From CAYVAP01 sp964343195 (GTDB taxonomy: Bacteria > Bacteroidota > Bacteroidia > J057): 41,054 nt of DNA. The position numbers and the translations under genes were made by a program. The notes under the pieces were generated by a model that saw only the letters and a list, made by a program, of their open reading frames with translations, was not told where the DNA came from and made no database searches. Numbering within the stretch: position 1 is the stretch's first letter; every line of letters starts with the position of its first letter. The DNA lies in the NCBI GenBank assembly GCA_964343195.1, contig CAYFIR010000053.1, forward strand, positions 1-41,054. The letters run 5' to 3'. Of the stretch, positions 16,018-23,496 are shown one piece after another.

Positions 16018-16704
16018 CTAGATATGCTTCGCAATCTTATTCTCAGAAACCACTTTTCCATCCAGCAGGCGGATGATGCGGTTACCAAATTCTGCGTTGC
16101 GAGGTGAGTGAGTCACCATGACCACGGTAGTACCCTGATCATTAAGGGTGGTGAGCATTTTCATCACGTCGTCACCGTTGGAGGTGTCAAGGTTACCGGT
16201 AGGCTCATCCGCCAGGATCAGGCGAGGCTCGTTGACAATGGCACGGGCTACGGCCACACGCTGCTGCTGACCACCAGAAAGCTGCTGGGGGAAGTGATTG
16301 CGGCGGTGCATCATGTTCATCTTTTCCAGTACGTTCTCCACACGGTCTTTACGCTCGGCAGACTTCATTTTGGTGTAGATGAGCGGTAGCTCCACGTTTT
16401 CAAATACAGTCAGCTCGTCAATCAGGTTAAAGCTCTGGAATACGAAGCCAATGTTTTCCTTGCGCAGATTGGCACGCTGACGCTCATTGAACTTGGAGAC
16501 TTCGGTGTCGCCAAAGTAATATTCTCCGCTGGAAGGATTGTCGATCAGTCCCAGGATGTTCATCAGGGTAGACTTGCCACACCCGGAAGGCCCCATGATG
16601 GAAAGGAATTCTCCTTCCTTGATTTCAATGGACACTTCATTGAGGGCCGTAGTCTCGATTTCTTCGGTACGGTAGACTTTGGATAGGTTAACAGTGCGGA
16701 TCAT
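16018..16704 (-). CDS. MacB/LolD-type ABC transporter ATP-binding protein
   Basis: 228 aa. It powers the MacB-like permease at the inner membrane. Walker A is GPSGCGKST (38-46), the Q-loop Gln is at 90, the signature LSGGQQQR at 142-149, Walker B LILADEP at 162-168, and the switch His is in MVTHSPRN. The QSFNLIDELTVFENVELPL segment is the usual one for this subfamily. It lies 183 bases downstream of the adaptor gene in the same direction; that spacer is filled by a repeat element. The permease follows after a 577-base gap. Confidence 0.93.
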   Translation of the reverse strand: MIRTVNLSKVYRTEEIETTALNEVSIEIKEGEFLSIMGPSGCGKSTLMNILGLIDNPSSGEYYFGDTEVSKFNERQRANLRKENIGFVFQSFNLIDELTVFENVELPLIYTKMKSAERKDRVENVLEKMNMMHRRNHFPQQLSGGQQQRVAVARAIVNEPRLILADEPTGNLDTSNGDDVMKMLTTLNDQGTTVVMVTHSPRNAEFGNRIIRLLDGKVVSENKIAKHI

Positions 16705-16887
16705 AGGATTTCATTTATCGGTGAACAGGGAACGTTGGTCGGTATTGTGTAGAAGTCAGATCGGCTTTCGCCTGTCAGAAGAGAGAAATCAGAGAAGAAT
16801 CAGTCTATCTTATCTCTCTTCTGACTTCTCGCAACGAAGTGGTCTCGCAGCAAAGCGGTCTGACTCCTCACAGCGCAGCGCTCTTTC
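16705..16887 (-). repeat. Spacer repeat element between adaptor and ATPase genes
   Basis: A hairpin with perfect 13-bp arms GTCAGAAGAGAGA (16774-16786) and TCTCTCTTCTGAC (16813-16825) and a 26-base loop. Read on the minus strand it starts GAAAGAGCGCTGCGCTGTG right after the adaptor stop, like the sdhC-sdhA spacer, and ends TTCTGACAGGCG...ATCTGACTTCT about 46 bases before the ATPase ATG, like the sdhA-sdhB spacer. So the same element family sits in two unrelated operons. Confidence 0.6.
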
Positions 16888-18141
16888 TTATTCCTGCAAA
16901 ATCAATTCTTCAGCGTCATTAAACATGTCATAGCTGCTGGTAATCACCTGCTCGCCAGGTTGCAAGCCTTCGACTATTTCATAGTGGCGGTCAGACTGAC
17001 GGTTTATGCGGATGCTGCGCTTATATGCGGTGGTTCCGTCTTCGCTGAGGACGTAGATGTAATTACCTCCATTGCTTTGGTAGAATCCACCACGAGGGAT
17101 CAATATAGCCTGAGTTTCGTCACTAAGGGCCAGCCTAATTTGCACATTTTGCCCTCGTTTGATGCGATCAGGGGATTCTGTTGTGAAATCCATATCCACT
17201 TCGAATGATCCATTGGTCGCATTTGGATAGACTTTGGTGATGACCAGTCCCCGGGATTCTCCGTCAAATGGGAAGCTTCCCCTCAGGCCCGGGCTGATTC
17301 TGTTGATGTAGTGTTCATCAATACTGGCCCTCACCTGATAGGAGGTGGTGTCGTCAACCTGCGAAAGACGCTGGCCCTGAGCAATTTGCTGGCCCAGTTC
17401 TGCCTCTACGGTAGAAAGCAGTCCGTCGATGGGGGCGGTAATCGTCAGGTTGGCCAGGCTGCGCTGGATGGCATCCAGGTTTCGGTCCACCAGAGCCAAA
17501 GACTTATCGACCTGCGTTAGCTGCTGAATGCGAAGAATGGAGTCCTTGCGGATTCGCTCCAGCATTAGCTTTTCACGACGCAGGAACTGCTGATAGTTGT
17601 TTTGAAGCGTGACGAACTCCTGTTCAGATATTACGCTGTCTTTGAACAATTGCTCGCTGCGGCGATACTGCTGACCCAGGTCAGCCACCTGAAACTGAAT
17701 TTGGGCAAGCTGGTCTTTCAGAATCAGCTCACTTGTTTCGAGGTTGATCTTGGTATTGCGAAGCTGGTCAGCCTGCTCCAGCAGATTGGTCTGGAGATTC
17801 ATATAATTCAGTTCCAGTCCGGGGTTGGTAAGCTTGAGGATCACATCCCCGGCCTCTACGACTTCCCCTCCTTCGAGAAAAATCTCCTTCACCTGTCCAC
17901 CCTCTACCGCCGTTACCTGTACGGCGTTTTTGGAACGAACCACTCCGTTTATGGGAATAAACTCCTGAAATGGTCCTTCCTGGACCGTGGCAATTGAAAG
18001 CCGCTCACGCTGGACTTTCAGACGGGACTTACCCATGTTGCTCATGGCGAGCGCGATCAGGGCAATGATGGTAACCGGAAGACCTATGTAGAGTAGAATC
18101 TTCCGTGGGGTCCATCTTTTTTTCTCTATAACTCGATCCAT
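16888..18141 (-). CDS. MacA-like periplasmic adaptor (HlyD/RND efflux adaptor family)
   Basis: 417 aa. One N-terminal membrane anchor (ILLYIGLPVTIIALIALAM, about 15-33). Then come a barrel-sandwich half (GVVRSKNAVQVTAVEGGQVKEIFLEGGEVVEAGD, 57-90), a long coiled-coil hairpin rich in Leu, Gln and Arg (about 100-230), the returning lipoyl half (ANLTITAPIDGLLSTVEAELGQQI) and a beta-barrel domain. It links the inner-membrane ABC permease to an outer-membrane channel, which is not encoded here. First gene of the operon, with a sigma-54-type promoter upstream. The gene order adaptor-ATPase-permease supports the assignment. Confidence 0.88.
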   Translation of the reverse strand: MDRVIEKKRWTPRKILLYIGLPVTIIALIALAMSNMGKSRLKVQRERLSIATVQEGPFQEFIPINGVVRSKNAVQVTAVEGGQVKEIFLEGGEVVEAGDVILKLTNPGLELNYMNLQTNLLEQADQLRNTKINLETSELILKDQLAQIQFQVADLGQQYRRSEQLFKDSVISEQEFVTLQNNYQQFLRREKLMLERIRKDSILRIQQLTQVDKSLALVDRNLDAIQRSLANLTITAPIDGLLSTVEAELGQQIAQGQRLSQVDDTTSYQVRASIDEHYINRISPGLRGSFPFDGESRGLVITKVYPNATNGSFEVDMDFTTESPDRIKRGQNVQIRLALSDETQAILIPRGGFYQSNGGNYIYVLSEDGTTAYKRSIRINRQSDRHYEIVEGLQPGEQVITSSYDMFNDAEELILQE

Positions 18142-18188
18142 TTATGCTAGATATCTTTCAGGTTCACTTGGTTCGTCTTCGATCATAA

Positions 18189-18204
18189 AGCCAACAATAT
18201 GCCA
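18189..18204 (-). promoter_or_regulatory. Sigma-54-type promoter of the efflux operon
   Basis: On the minus strand the sequence is TGGCATATTGTTGGCT. It has the GG-N10-GC spacing of -24/-12 promoters and agrees with TGGCAC-N5-TTGCW at most positions. Transcription would start near 18179, about 38 bases before the adaptor ATG. Two enhancer-like palindromes lie upstream. Confidence 0.6.
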
Positions 18205-18266
18205 TTGGCTAAGTAGTTGATTGTGAGGATACTTTATTTTGCAGTAAGGTAAAAATTACGTTTTCC

Positions 18267-18306
18267 TGTTCCAAGCTGGAACAAAAAACTGTTTCAAAGC
18301 GGAACA
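18267..18306. promoter_or_regulatory. Two tandem enhancer palindromes (TGTTCC-N5-GGAACA)
   Basis: Site 1, 18267-18283: TGTTCC-AAGCT-GGAACA, perfect. Site 2, 18290-18306: TGTTTC-AAAGC-GGAACA, one mismatch. The centres are 23 bp apart, about two helix turns, and lie 78-101 bp upstream of the -24/-12 box. That layout is typical for an NtrC-family activator bound as two dimers. The rest of the 363-base gap 18142-18504 shows nothing else clear. Confidence 0.6.
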
Positions 18307-18504
18307 CTCCACCGCAGATCTTACACCTTGGCTGAAGGGATAAATTGGAAGTCCGGGAAAACCCCAGCCTGGTCCCTGCAATCAGAGCCTGAATATATTG
18401 CGTACATTAGGTATCCCATTTCCAGAGGTGCAGCCTTTTGCTTCCCCAAGCCGACTGATTTCTGGGGGTGGATTCAACGGTATTCCCCAGAATAGGCAGT
18501 CTCT

Positions 18505-18771
18505 ATGTTTAAATTTTTTCGCAAAAATGGGAACGGGAAATCCCATGGCAAGCAGTCCCTGAAGTTAGTGGACATCGACGGAGCCCCCCTGGCTACGGGG
18601 GATTTGGTGCAATCCCTAAGATACGATTTGGGTACCTGCCGATTGATTGAAGGTGATGGGGCAGGATATGAATATGAATCGCTTGCCTCGGGTGAGAAAG
18701 TATCCTACCTGCGCATGGTCGATGCGGCTACCACCTATCAGAAGGTTCGGAAAATTTCGGATCCCGGCTGA
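18505..18771 (+). CDS. Small hypothetical protein
   Basis: 88 aa. I do not recognise it. It starts with a basic N-terminus (MFKFFRKNGNGKSHGKQ) and has no signal peptide or membrane segment, so it is likely cytoplasmic. The body has short beta-strand-like stretches (LKLVDIDGAPLATGDLV, CRLIEGDGAGYEYESL, KVSYLRMVDAAT), suggesting a small beta-barrel fold. The GDLV/GDGAGYEYESL wording looks like a protein built around a 'what is the property of this path' type barrel, but this is only an impression. It stands divergent from the efflux operon and convergent, 5 bp apart, with the lipoprotein gene. Coding is supported by length and composition only. Confidence 0.5.
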   Translation: MFKFFRKNGNGKSHGKQSLKLVDIDGAPLATGDLVQSLRYDLGTCRLIEGDGAGYEYESLASGEKVSYLRMVDAATTYQKVRKISDPG

Positions 18772-18776
18772 AAAGC

Positions 18777-19280
18777 TTATCCTTCTTTTGCTATCGGGTA
18801 CAGCCTGGCGACTACTTTGATGATGCCATAAATCTTTTCCGACTCCTCATCGTTGGAAAAGATTTTCATCTCATAAGTCTGTGATGGCTTAATGGTGAGC
18901 TCATCAATGGCGTCATAGGTAAGGGTATAGTCCACCTGATTTTCTTCCTTTTCGCCAAGCCACTGTCCGTTTTCCTTCAAGGTAACGGAAGTGTCAAACT
19001 CCTGGACCTGATGATTTTCATTGTCTTCAATGGTCAGGTAAAGGGGGAGCCGCTCCCGGTTGATTCCAGGGTCATACGTGATGGACAATTCGAGTCTTGT
19101 GGGCAGTTCCTCCTCTGGATGAGTAAATTTAATTTCGAACTCTACAGGTTCGGAGAAAAACAGAGTAAGCGTATCCAGCTTTGCCTCCCCCTTCCATACC
19201 GGAGTGATTCCCCCGCACCCGTGGCTGAGGAGTAGAATGAATAGAGTTACAAAAACGACAGATAAGCTACGGAACTTCAT
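18777..19280 (-). CDS. Lipoprotein, possibly GldH-like
   Basis: 167 aa from the ATG at 19280. A longer reading frame runs upstream to 19439, but only the internal start gives a clean lipoprotein signal (MKFRSLSVVFVTLFILLLSHGC, Cys22). The mature part is all-beta. The pattern LYLTIEDNENHQVQEFDTSVTLKENGQWLGEK followed by a late YEMKIFSND...IYGIIKVVARLYP resembles GldH, a lipoprotein of the gliding/T9SS apparatus, in the 'G-x-W-L-G' and last-strand regions. The match is remote, so treat it as a lipoprotein of unknown function. Its neighbours give no help. Confidence 0.55.
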   Translation of the reverse strand: MKFRSLSVVFVTLFILLLSHGCGGITPVWKGEAKLDTLTLFFSEPVEFEIKFTHPEEELPTRLELSITYDPGINRERLPLYLTIEDNENHQVQEFDTSVTLKENGQWLGEKEENQVDYTLTYDAIDELTIKPSQTYEMKIFSNDEESEKIYGIIKVVARLYPIAKEG

Positions 19281-19496
19281 AGGCTGGATGGACCCCTTTG
19301 GAGTGACAAAAATAGCAGACAAAACTGAAATTGTAAATATTACGACCCCCCGAATGGAAAAGAATTTTTCGAATCTCAGGTCTGAGTCATGAGATCGCTG
19401 TGGAGCCGAGGAAAGGGTTGGTCGAGTCCGAAGCTGCATTGGTCGTCGGTTGCTTCTATTCGCAAGTTACCCCCCTTCTTCAGGGGCTATTGGATG

Positions 19497-19504
19497 TACC
19501 TTTG
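19497..19504 (+). promoter_or_regulatory. Predicted promoter -7 box of the second permease gene
   Basis: TACCTTTG fits TAnnTTTG exactly, 30 bases before the ATG. No convincing -33 TTG is seen at the right distance. Confidence 0.4.
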
Positions 19505-19534
19505 GGAAAATAGCCTCAGATAATTATTTCCGTT

Positions 19535-21946
19535 ATGCTTCGAAATTATCTCCTGACAGCCTGGCGCAATTTGATTCAGCAACGCATCTATAGCCTGATT
19601 AACCTGCTGGGTCTGGCACTTGGGATTACCAGTTGCCTGCTTATCAGCCTGTATGTCCAGCATGAACTGGCCTATGACGACTACCACGAAAAGGCTGATC
19701 GCATCTACCGCATTTCCTCCGAAATGCAGATGGGGGGCAACCTGGACCACTATGCCATGAGCGGCATGGCAGTAGGTCCCGAGGTCACAAATCAATACCC
19801 GGAAGTTGACACGTTCACGCGCTTTATGTACACCAGCAATGCACGAACGGTTAAGTATGGGGAGAAAATATTTAAGGAGGAAGCTATCTTTCTGGCTGAC
19901 CCTCAGGTGTTTGAAGTCTTCTCCTATCAATTGCTGGAAGGGGATCCCAGGCGTGCTCTTGAGCGGCCTAGCAGTGTCGTGCTGACCCAGAGCCTGGCCC
20001 GAAAATACTTTGTGGATGAAAGCCCGATGGGAAAGCGGTTGCGCATCGGGCAGACCGATTTTGAAGTAACCGGGGTGATGGCTGATCTGCCGGACAATAC
20101 CGACTTCAGGTTTCAGGCGCTGCTGTCCATGAGTACCCTTCCGGAGGCTATTTTACCTACCTTCATGCAGGATTGGGGCAGGGTTACCTTTTACACCTAC
20201 CTGCTGTTTGAGCGGGCTGATGGGGTAAAAGGCTTTGACGAAAAGTTGAGGAGCTTTGTGGATGAACGGGTGATTCCATTTTGGCAGGAAAATGGCGTTA
20301 CGGGGTCGATGACCTATCACCTGACTGCCCTACGGGATTTGCACTTCGTGAAAGGGATTAGCTATGACACTCCGAAAGGGAATAAAAGCTACCTGTATAT
20401 TTTTTCGCTGGTAGCGGTATTTATACTGCTGATCGCCTGCTTTAACTACATCAACCTGGCCATAGCTCAGAGTGCACGCAGAAGCATCGAGGTTGGTGTT
20501 CGAAAAGCCACTGGAGCGAGCAGCCGACAGTTGATTGGCCAGTTTTTGGGAGAATCAATCCTGTTATCCTTATTGGCAATGGCGGTGTCACTGGTACTGG
20601 TGGAAATCAGCCTTCCGTTTTTCAACGAGCTGGCCGGGAAAAATTTTGAATCCGGACTGGTCTTTAGAAGTGACATACTCTTGCTGACCATCGCCATATC
20701 GCTGTTCGCAGGATTGGCCGCCGGAAGCTATCCGGCATTGTTTCTGGGGAGGCTGAAACCCATACAGGTGCTGAAGGGGCAGCTTTCGCTTGGAGGAAGA
20801 CACTGGCTGCGCAAAACCCTGGTAGTCATTCAGTTTAGCATTTCCATTGGCCTGATCATCGCAACACTTGTGGTCCGCGAGCAGATGAACTATATGCAGA
20901 ACCGGGATCTGGGTTTCCGGCAGGATCAGATGATGGTGGTAGAAGTGGCCTTCGACAGCCTCTCACAGGCCGTCCTGCCCGGTATACAACAGGAATTGCT
21001 TAACAATCCTGCTGTCAAAACAGTCGCCGCTTCACGCAACGGACTCCCTGGTCAAAATACCAGTGCCTTGCTGATGCGAGTGGAGCAGGATGGGCAACTG
21101 CGGGAGGATCAGTTCAACGTGATATGGGTGGACGACAATTACTTCGATGTCCTTGGGCTGGAAGTCATGAAAGGAAGGACATTTGATCGGGATCGGGGAA
21201 CAGATCCCCAGCAGGCCTTTATGGTCAATGAAGCTTTTGTCAAGCAGCTCGGCTGGGATGAACCCCTGGGAAAACGCATGCAATGGGGACTCATGGCCGA
21301 TAATCAGGCCGCCAATGACGGACAGGTGGTCGGGGTGGTGAAGGACTGGCACCATACCTCTTTGCATAATCCGATTGAACCCCTGGTGCTGTTGTATGCC
21401 CCAGCCGGTCTGAATCGGCTGATTGTGCAGCTTGACGGGCGAAAGGTAAGCCAGGGACTGGAGCATGTGCAGACAGTCTGGGAATCAAGGCTGGCCAGTC
21501 AGCCATTTGATTATTTCTTTCTCGACCAGTTTTTTTCTCTTCAGTATGACCAGGAAACACGGCTGATGACCCTATTCTCCGCCTTTAGTGGCCTGACAAT
21601 TCTCATTGCCTGTCTGGGGCTGTTTGGTCTGGCCAGTTTCATCGCCCGGCAGCGGACCAAGGAAATCGGGATTCGTAAGGTGCTCGGAGCAGACCGCGCT
21701 CAGATCCTGCTCATTATGGTGCGAGACTTCCTGATCCTGGTATTGATTGCGGTGATATTCGCATCGGCCATAGCATGGTGTGCTATGAGTGAGTGGTTGG
21801 AGGGCTTTGCTTTTGCTACGGATATGCCCTGGTATGCCTTTGTCATCGCCGGATTATCAGCTTTTTTAATGGCGCTGATAGCCACCAGTTACCAGTCTTT
21901 GCGGGTATCCAAGGCAAACCCGGTTGAGGCACTTCGCTACGAGTAG
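19535..21946 (+). CDS. MacB/FtsX-type ABC transporter permease (no adjacent ATPase)
   Basis: 803 aa, the same architecture as the permease at 12990-15440: first helix with LLTAWRNLIQQRIYSLINLLGLALGI, a periplasmic domain with YDDYHEKADRIYRIS, two FtsX units (about 285-400 and 680-800) with RQRTKEIGIRKVLGAD, and the tail VSKANPVEALRYE. It lacks an ATPase domain and no ATPase lies beside it, so it presumably shares one encoded elsewhere, perhaps the one at 16018. It forms a unit of its own with a predicted promoter. Substrate unknown. Confidence 0.85.
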   Translation: MLRNYLLTAWRNLIQQRIYSLINLLGLALGITSCLLISLYVQHELAYDDYHEKADRIYRISSEMQMGGNLDHYAMSGMAVGPEVTNQYPEVDTFTRFMYTSNARTVKYGEKIFKEEAIFLADPQVFEVFSYQLLEGDPRRALERPSSVVLTQSLARKYFVDESPMGKRLRIGQTDFEVTGVMADLPDNTDFRFQALLSMSTLPEAILPTFMQDWGRVTFYTYLLFERADGVKGFDEKLRSFVDERVIPFWQENGVTGSMTYHLTALRDLHFVKGISYDTPKGNKSYLYIFSLVAVFILLIACFNYINLAIAQSARRSIEVGVRKATGASSRQLIGQFLGESILLSLLAMAVSLVLVEISLPFFNELAGKNFESGLVFRSDILLLTIAISLFAGLAAGSYPALFLGRLKPIQVLKGQLSLGGRHWLRKTLVVIQFSISIGLIIATLVVREQMNYMQNRDLGFRQDQMMVVEVAFDSLSQAVLPGIQQELLNNPAVKTVAASRNGLPGQNTSALLMRVEQDGQLREDQFNVIWVDDNYFDVLGLEVMKGRTFDRDRGTDPQQAFMVNEAFVKQLGWDEPLGKRMQWGLMADNQAANDGQVVGVVKDWHHTSLHNPIEPLVLLYAPAGLNRLIVQLDGRKVSQGLEHVQTVWESRLASQPFDYFFLDQFFSLQYDQETRLMTLFSAFSGLTILIACLGLFGLASFIARQRTKEIGIRKVLGADRAQILLIMVRDFLILVLIAVIFASAIAWCAMSEWLEGFAFATDMPWYAFVIAGLSAFLMALIATSYQSLRVSKANPVEALRYE

Positions 21947-22024
21947 CCTCACCCTGATTCGGTGTTTATGCCTCCAGGAGGAAATGTAGGGCTGATTCCG
22001 TATTTCCTCTGCTTGATTTTTACC

Positions 22025-22032
22025 TACTTTTG
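22025..22032 (+). promoter_or_regulatory. Predicted trkA promoter -7 box
   Basis: TACTTTTG, an exact TAnnTTTG match 33 bases before the trkA ATG, with TTTC about 19 bases upstream as a weak -33 element. Confidence 0.5.
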
Positions 22033-22065
22033 GCATAAATCAGGGGTTCAAACCAGAATCAACTT

Positions 22066-23406
22066 ATGCACATAGTCATAGCAGGGGCCGGTGAAGTAGG
22101 TTTTCACGTTGCCAAAATGCTTTCCCATGAAGAGCACGATATCGTACTGATCGACCGCTCGGATGAACGTCTGTCTTATGCAGAATCTCACATCGACGTG
22201 AGCATCCTGAAAGGCAATGCGGTTTCCATCAAACTGCTGGAGGAAGCGGGTATTCGGAATGCGGATCTGCTGATCGCGGCTACCTCCTCCGAAGAAACCA
22301 ATATCACTACCGCCATACTCGGCAAGCATCTGGGGGCTAAGCGTACCATCGTACGTATTTCCAATCCGGAATTTCAACTGGAAAAGGAAAAGATTGACCT
22401 GAGCGAGATGGGAATCGACTCCATGGTGTTTCCTGAGGACCTGGCTGCCAAAGAGATATTTCGGCTGGTAGAGCTTTCGTCACTCACGGATTCATTCGAG
22501 TTTGGTGGAGGTAGATTGCCGTTGACGGGGCTGGTAATCGAGGAGGATGCCCAGCTTGTCGGGAAGAACATGATTCAGGCTGCTCAGATCAACCCCAGGT
22601 TGAGGTTTACTGTGGTGGCCATCCAGCGAAACAACCGGACCATCATCCCCCGTGGTGACACGGTGATCAAGGCAAGGGACCATGTTTACTTTATCAGTCA
22701 TGCTGACTGTGTTACAGAACTCATGGAACTGTCTGGCAAACAGCCCATTATCGTTAAGAATGTGATGGTGTTGGGGGGGAGTCTCATTGGCCGTGAGTTC
22801 ACCCGTCTCGCCGAGCACCGATACAAGGTGAAACTAATAGAGATAAACCGGGAGAAAGCATTCGATCTGGCAGATGAACTGGCTGCCAGCATGGTCATCC
22901 ATGGCGATGGGTCCGATGTGGAATTTCTGGAGGAAGAAGGAATAGCCGAGATGGATGCCTTTATCGCCGTGACCGGTGATTCCGAAACCAATATCATCTC
23001 CTGCCTTGTAGCCAAACACCATGGGGTTAAACGCACCATCGCGCTGGTAGAGAATATCGACTACATCAGCCTCTCCCAAAACATTGGCATCGATACCCTC
23101 ATAAACAAGAAGATGATTACCATTAACAACATCTTCCGACATGTGCGAGAGGGGCAGGTTGCGGCTCTTACAAGTCTGCATGGGGTTGACTCCGAGATTC
23201 TCGAGTTCATCGTTCATAGTGCCTGCGAAGTGTCCGGCATTCCGCTGAAAAAGTTATCCTTCCCAAGAGAGGCCATCATTGCCGGGGTGGTAAGGGGAGA
23301 CCAGAGCTTTATCGCAAATGGAGAGACCACCATAGAAGCAGGGGATCGGGTCGTGGTATTTACCCTACCCAAGGCCGTTCACAAGGTGGAGAAGTTCTTC
23401 AAGTGA
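22066..23406 (+). CDS. trkA: Trk potassium uptake regulatory subunit TrkA
   Basis: 446 aa, cytoplasmic. It gates the TrkH/TrkG potassium channel in response to nucleotides. It has two tandem RCK units, each an NAD-binding Rossmann domain plus a C-terminal (TrkA_C) domain: the first starts IVIAGAGEVGFHVAKML (4-20), the second VMVLGGSLIGREFTRLAEH (about 229-247). Both carry the acidic nucleotide-ribose loop (LIDRSD; LIEINRE). The expected GDGS...ADAF-like and TGDSETNI segments are present. Length is that of the full-size bacterial TrkA. No trkH is present in this window. Confidence 0.93.
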   Translation: MHIVIAGAGEVGFHVAKMLSHEEHDIVLIDRSDERLSYAESHIDVSILKGNAVSIKLLEEAGIRNADLLIAATSSEETNITTAILGKHLGAKRTIVRISNPEFQLEKEKIDLSEMGIDSMVFPEDLAAKEIFRLVELSSLTDSFEFGGGRLPLTGLVIEEDAQLVGKNMIQAAQINPRLRFTVVAIQRNNRTIIPRGDTVIKARDHVYFISHADCVTELMELSGKQPIIVKNVMVLGGSLIGREFTRLAEHRYKVKLIEINREKAFDLADELAASMVIHGDGSDVEFLEEEGIAEMDAFIAVTGDSETNIISCLVAKHHGVKRTIALVENIDYISLSQNIGIDTLINKKMITINNIFRHVREGQVAALTSLHGVDSEILEFIVHSACEVSGIPLKKLSFPREAIIAGVVRGDQSFIANGETTIEAGDRVVVFTLPKAVHKVEKFFK

Positions 23407-23439
23407 GGAGAGAGCGAGTCGGACGGTATTGGAACATGC

Positions 23440-23476
23440 GAAGGGTATGAAGCGATCATGAGGCTTCATACCCTTC
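23440..23476. terminator. Bidirectional terminator between trkA and the E1 gene
   Basis: Perfect 14-bp stem GAAGGGTATGAAGC / GCTTCATACCCTTC with a 9-base loop between two convergent genes. A T-rich run (TTCTTT) follows on the plus strand. Confidence 0.75.
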
Positions 23477-23496
23477 TTCTTTCATTCAATCTTGCT

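Noticed and set aside
19430..19455. TGGTCGTCGGTTGC as a sigma-54 promoter of the second permease
   Set aside because: GG and GC are nine, not ten, bases apart, and no enhancer palindromes are nearby.
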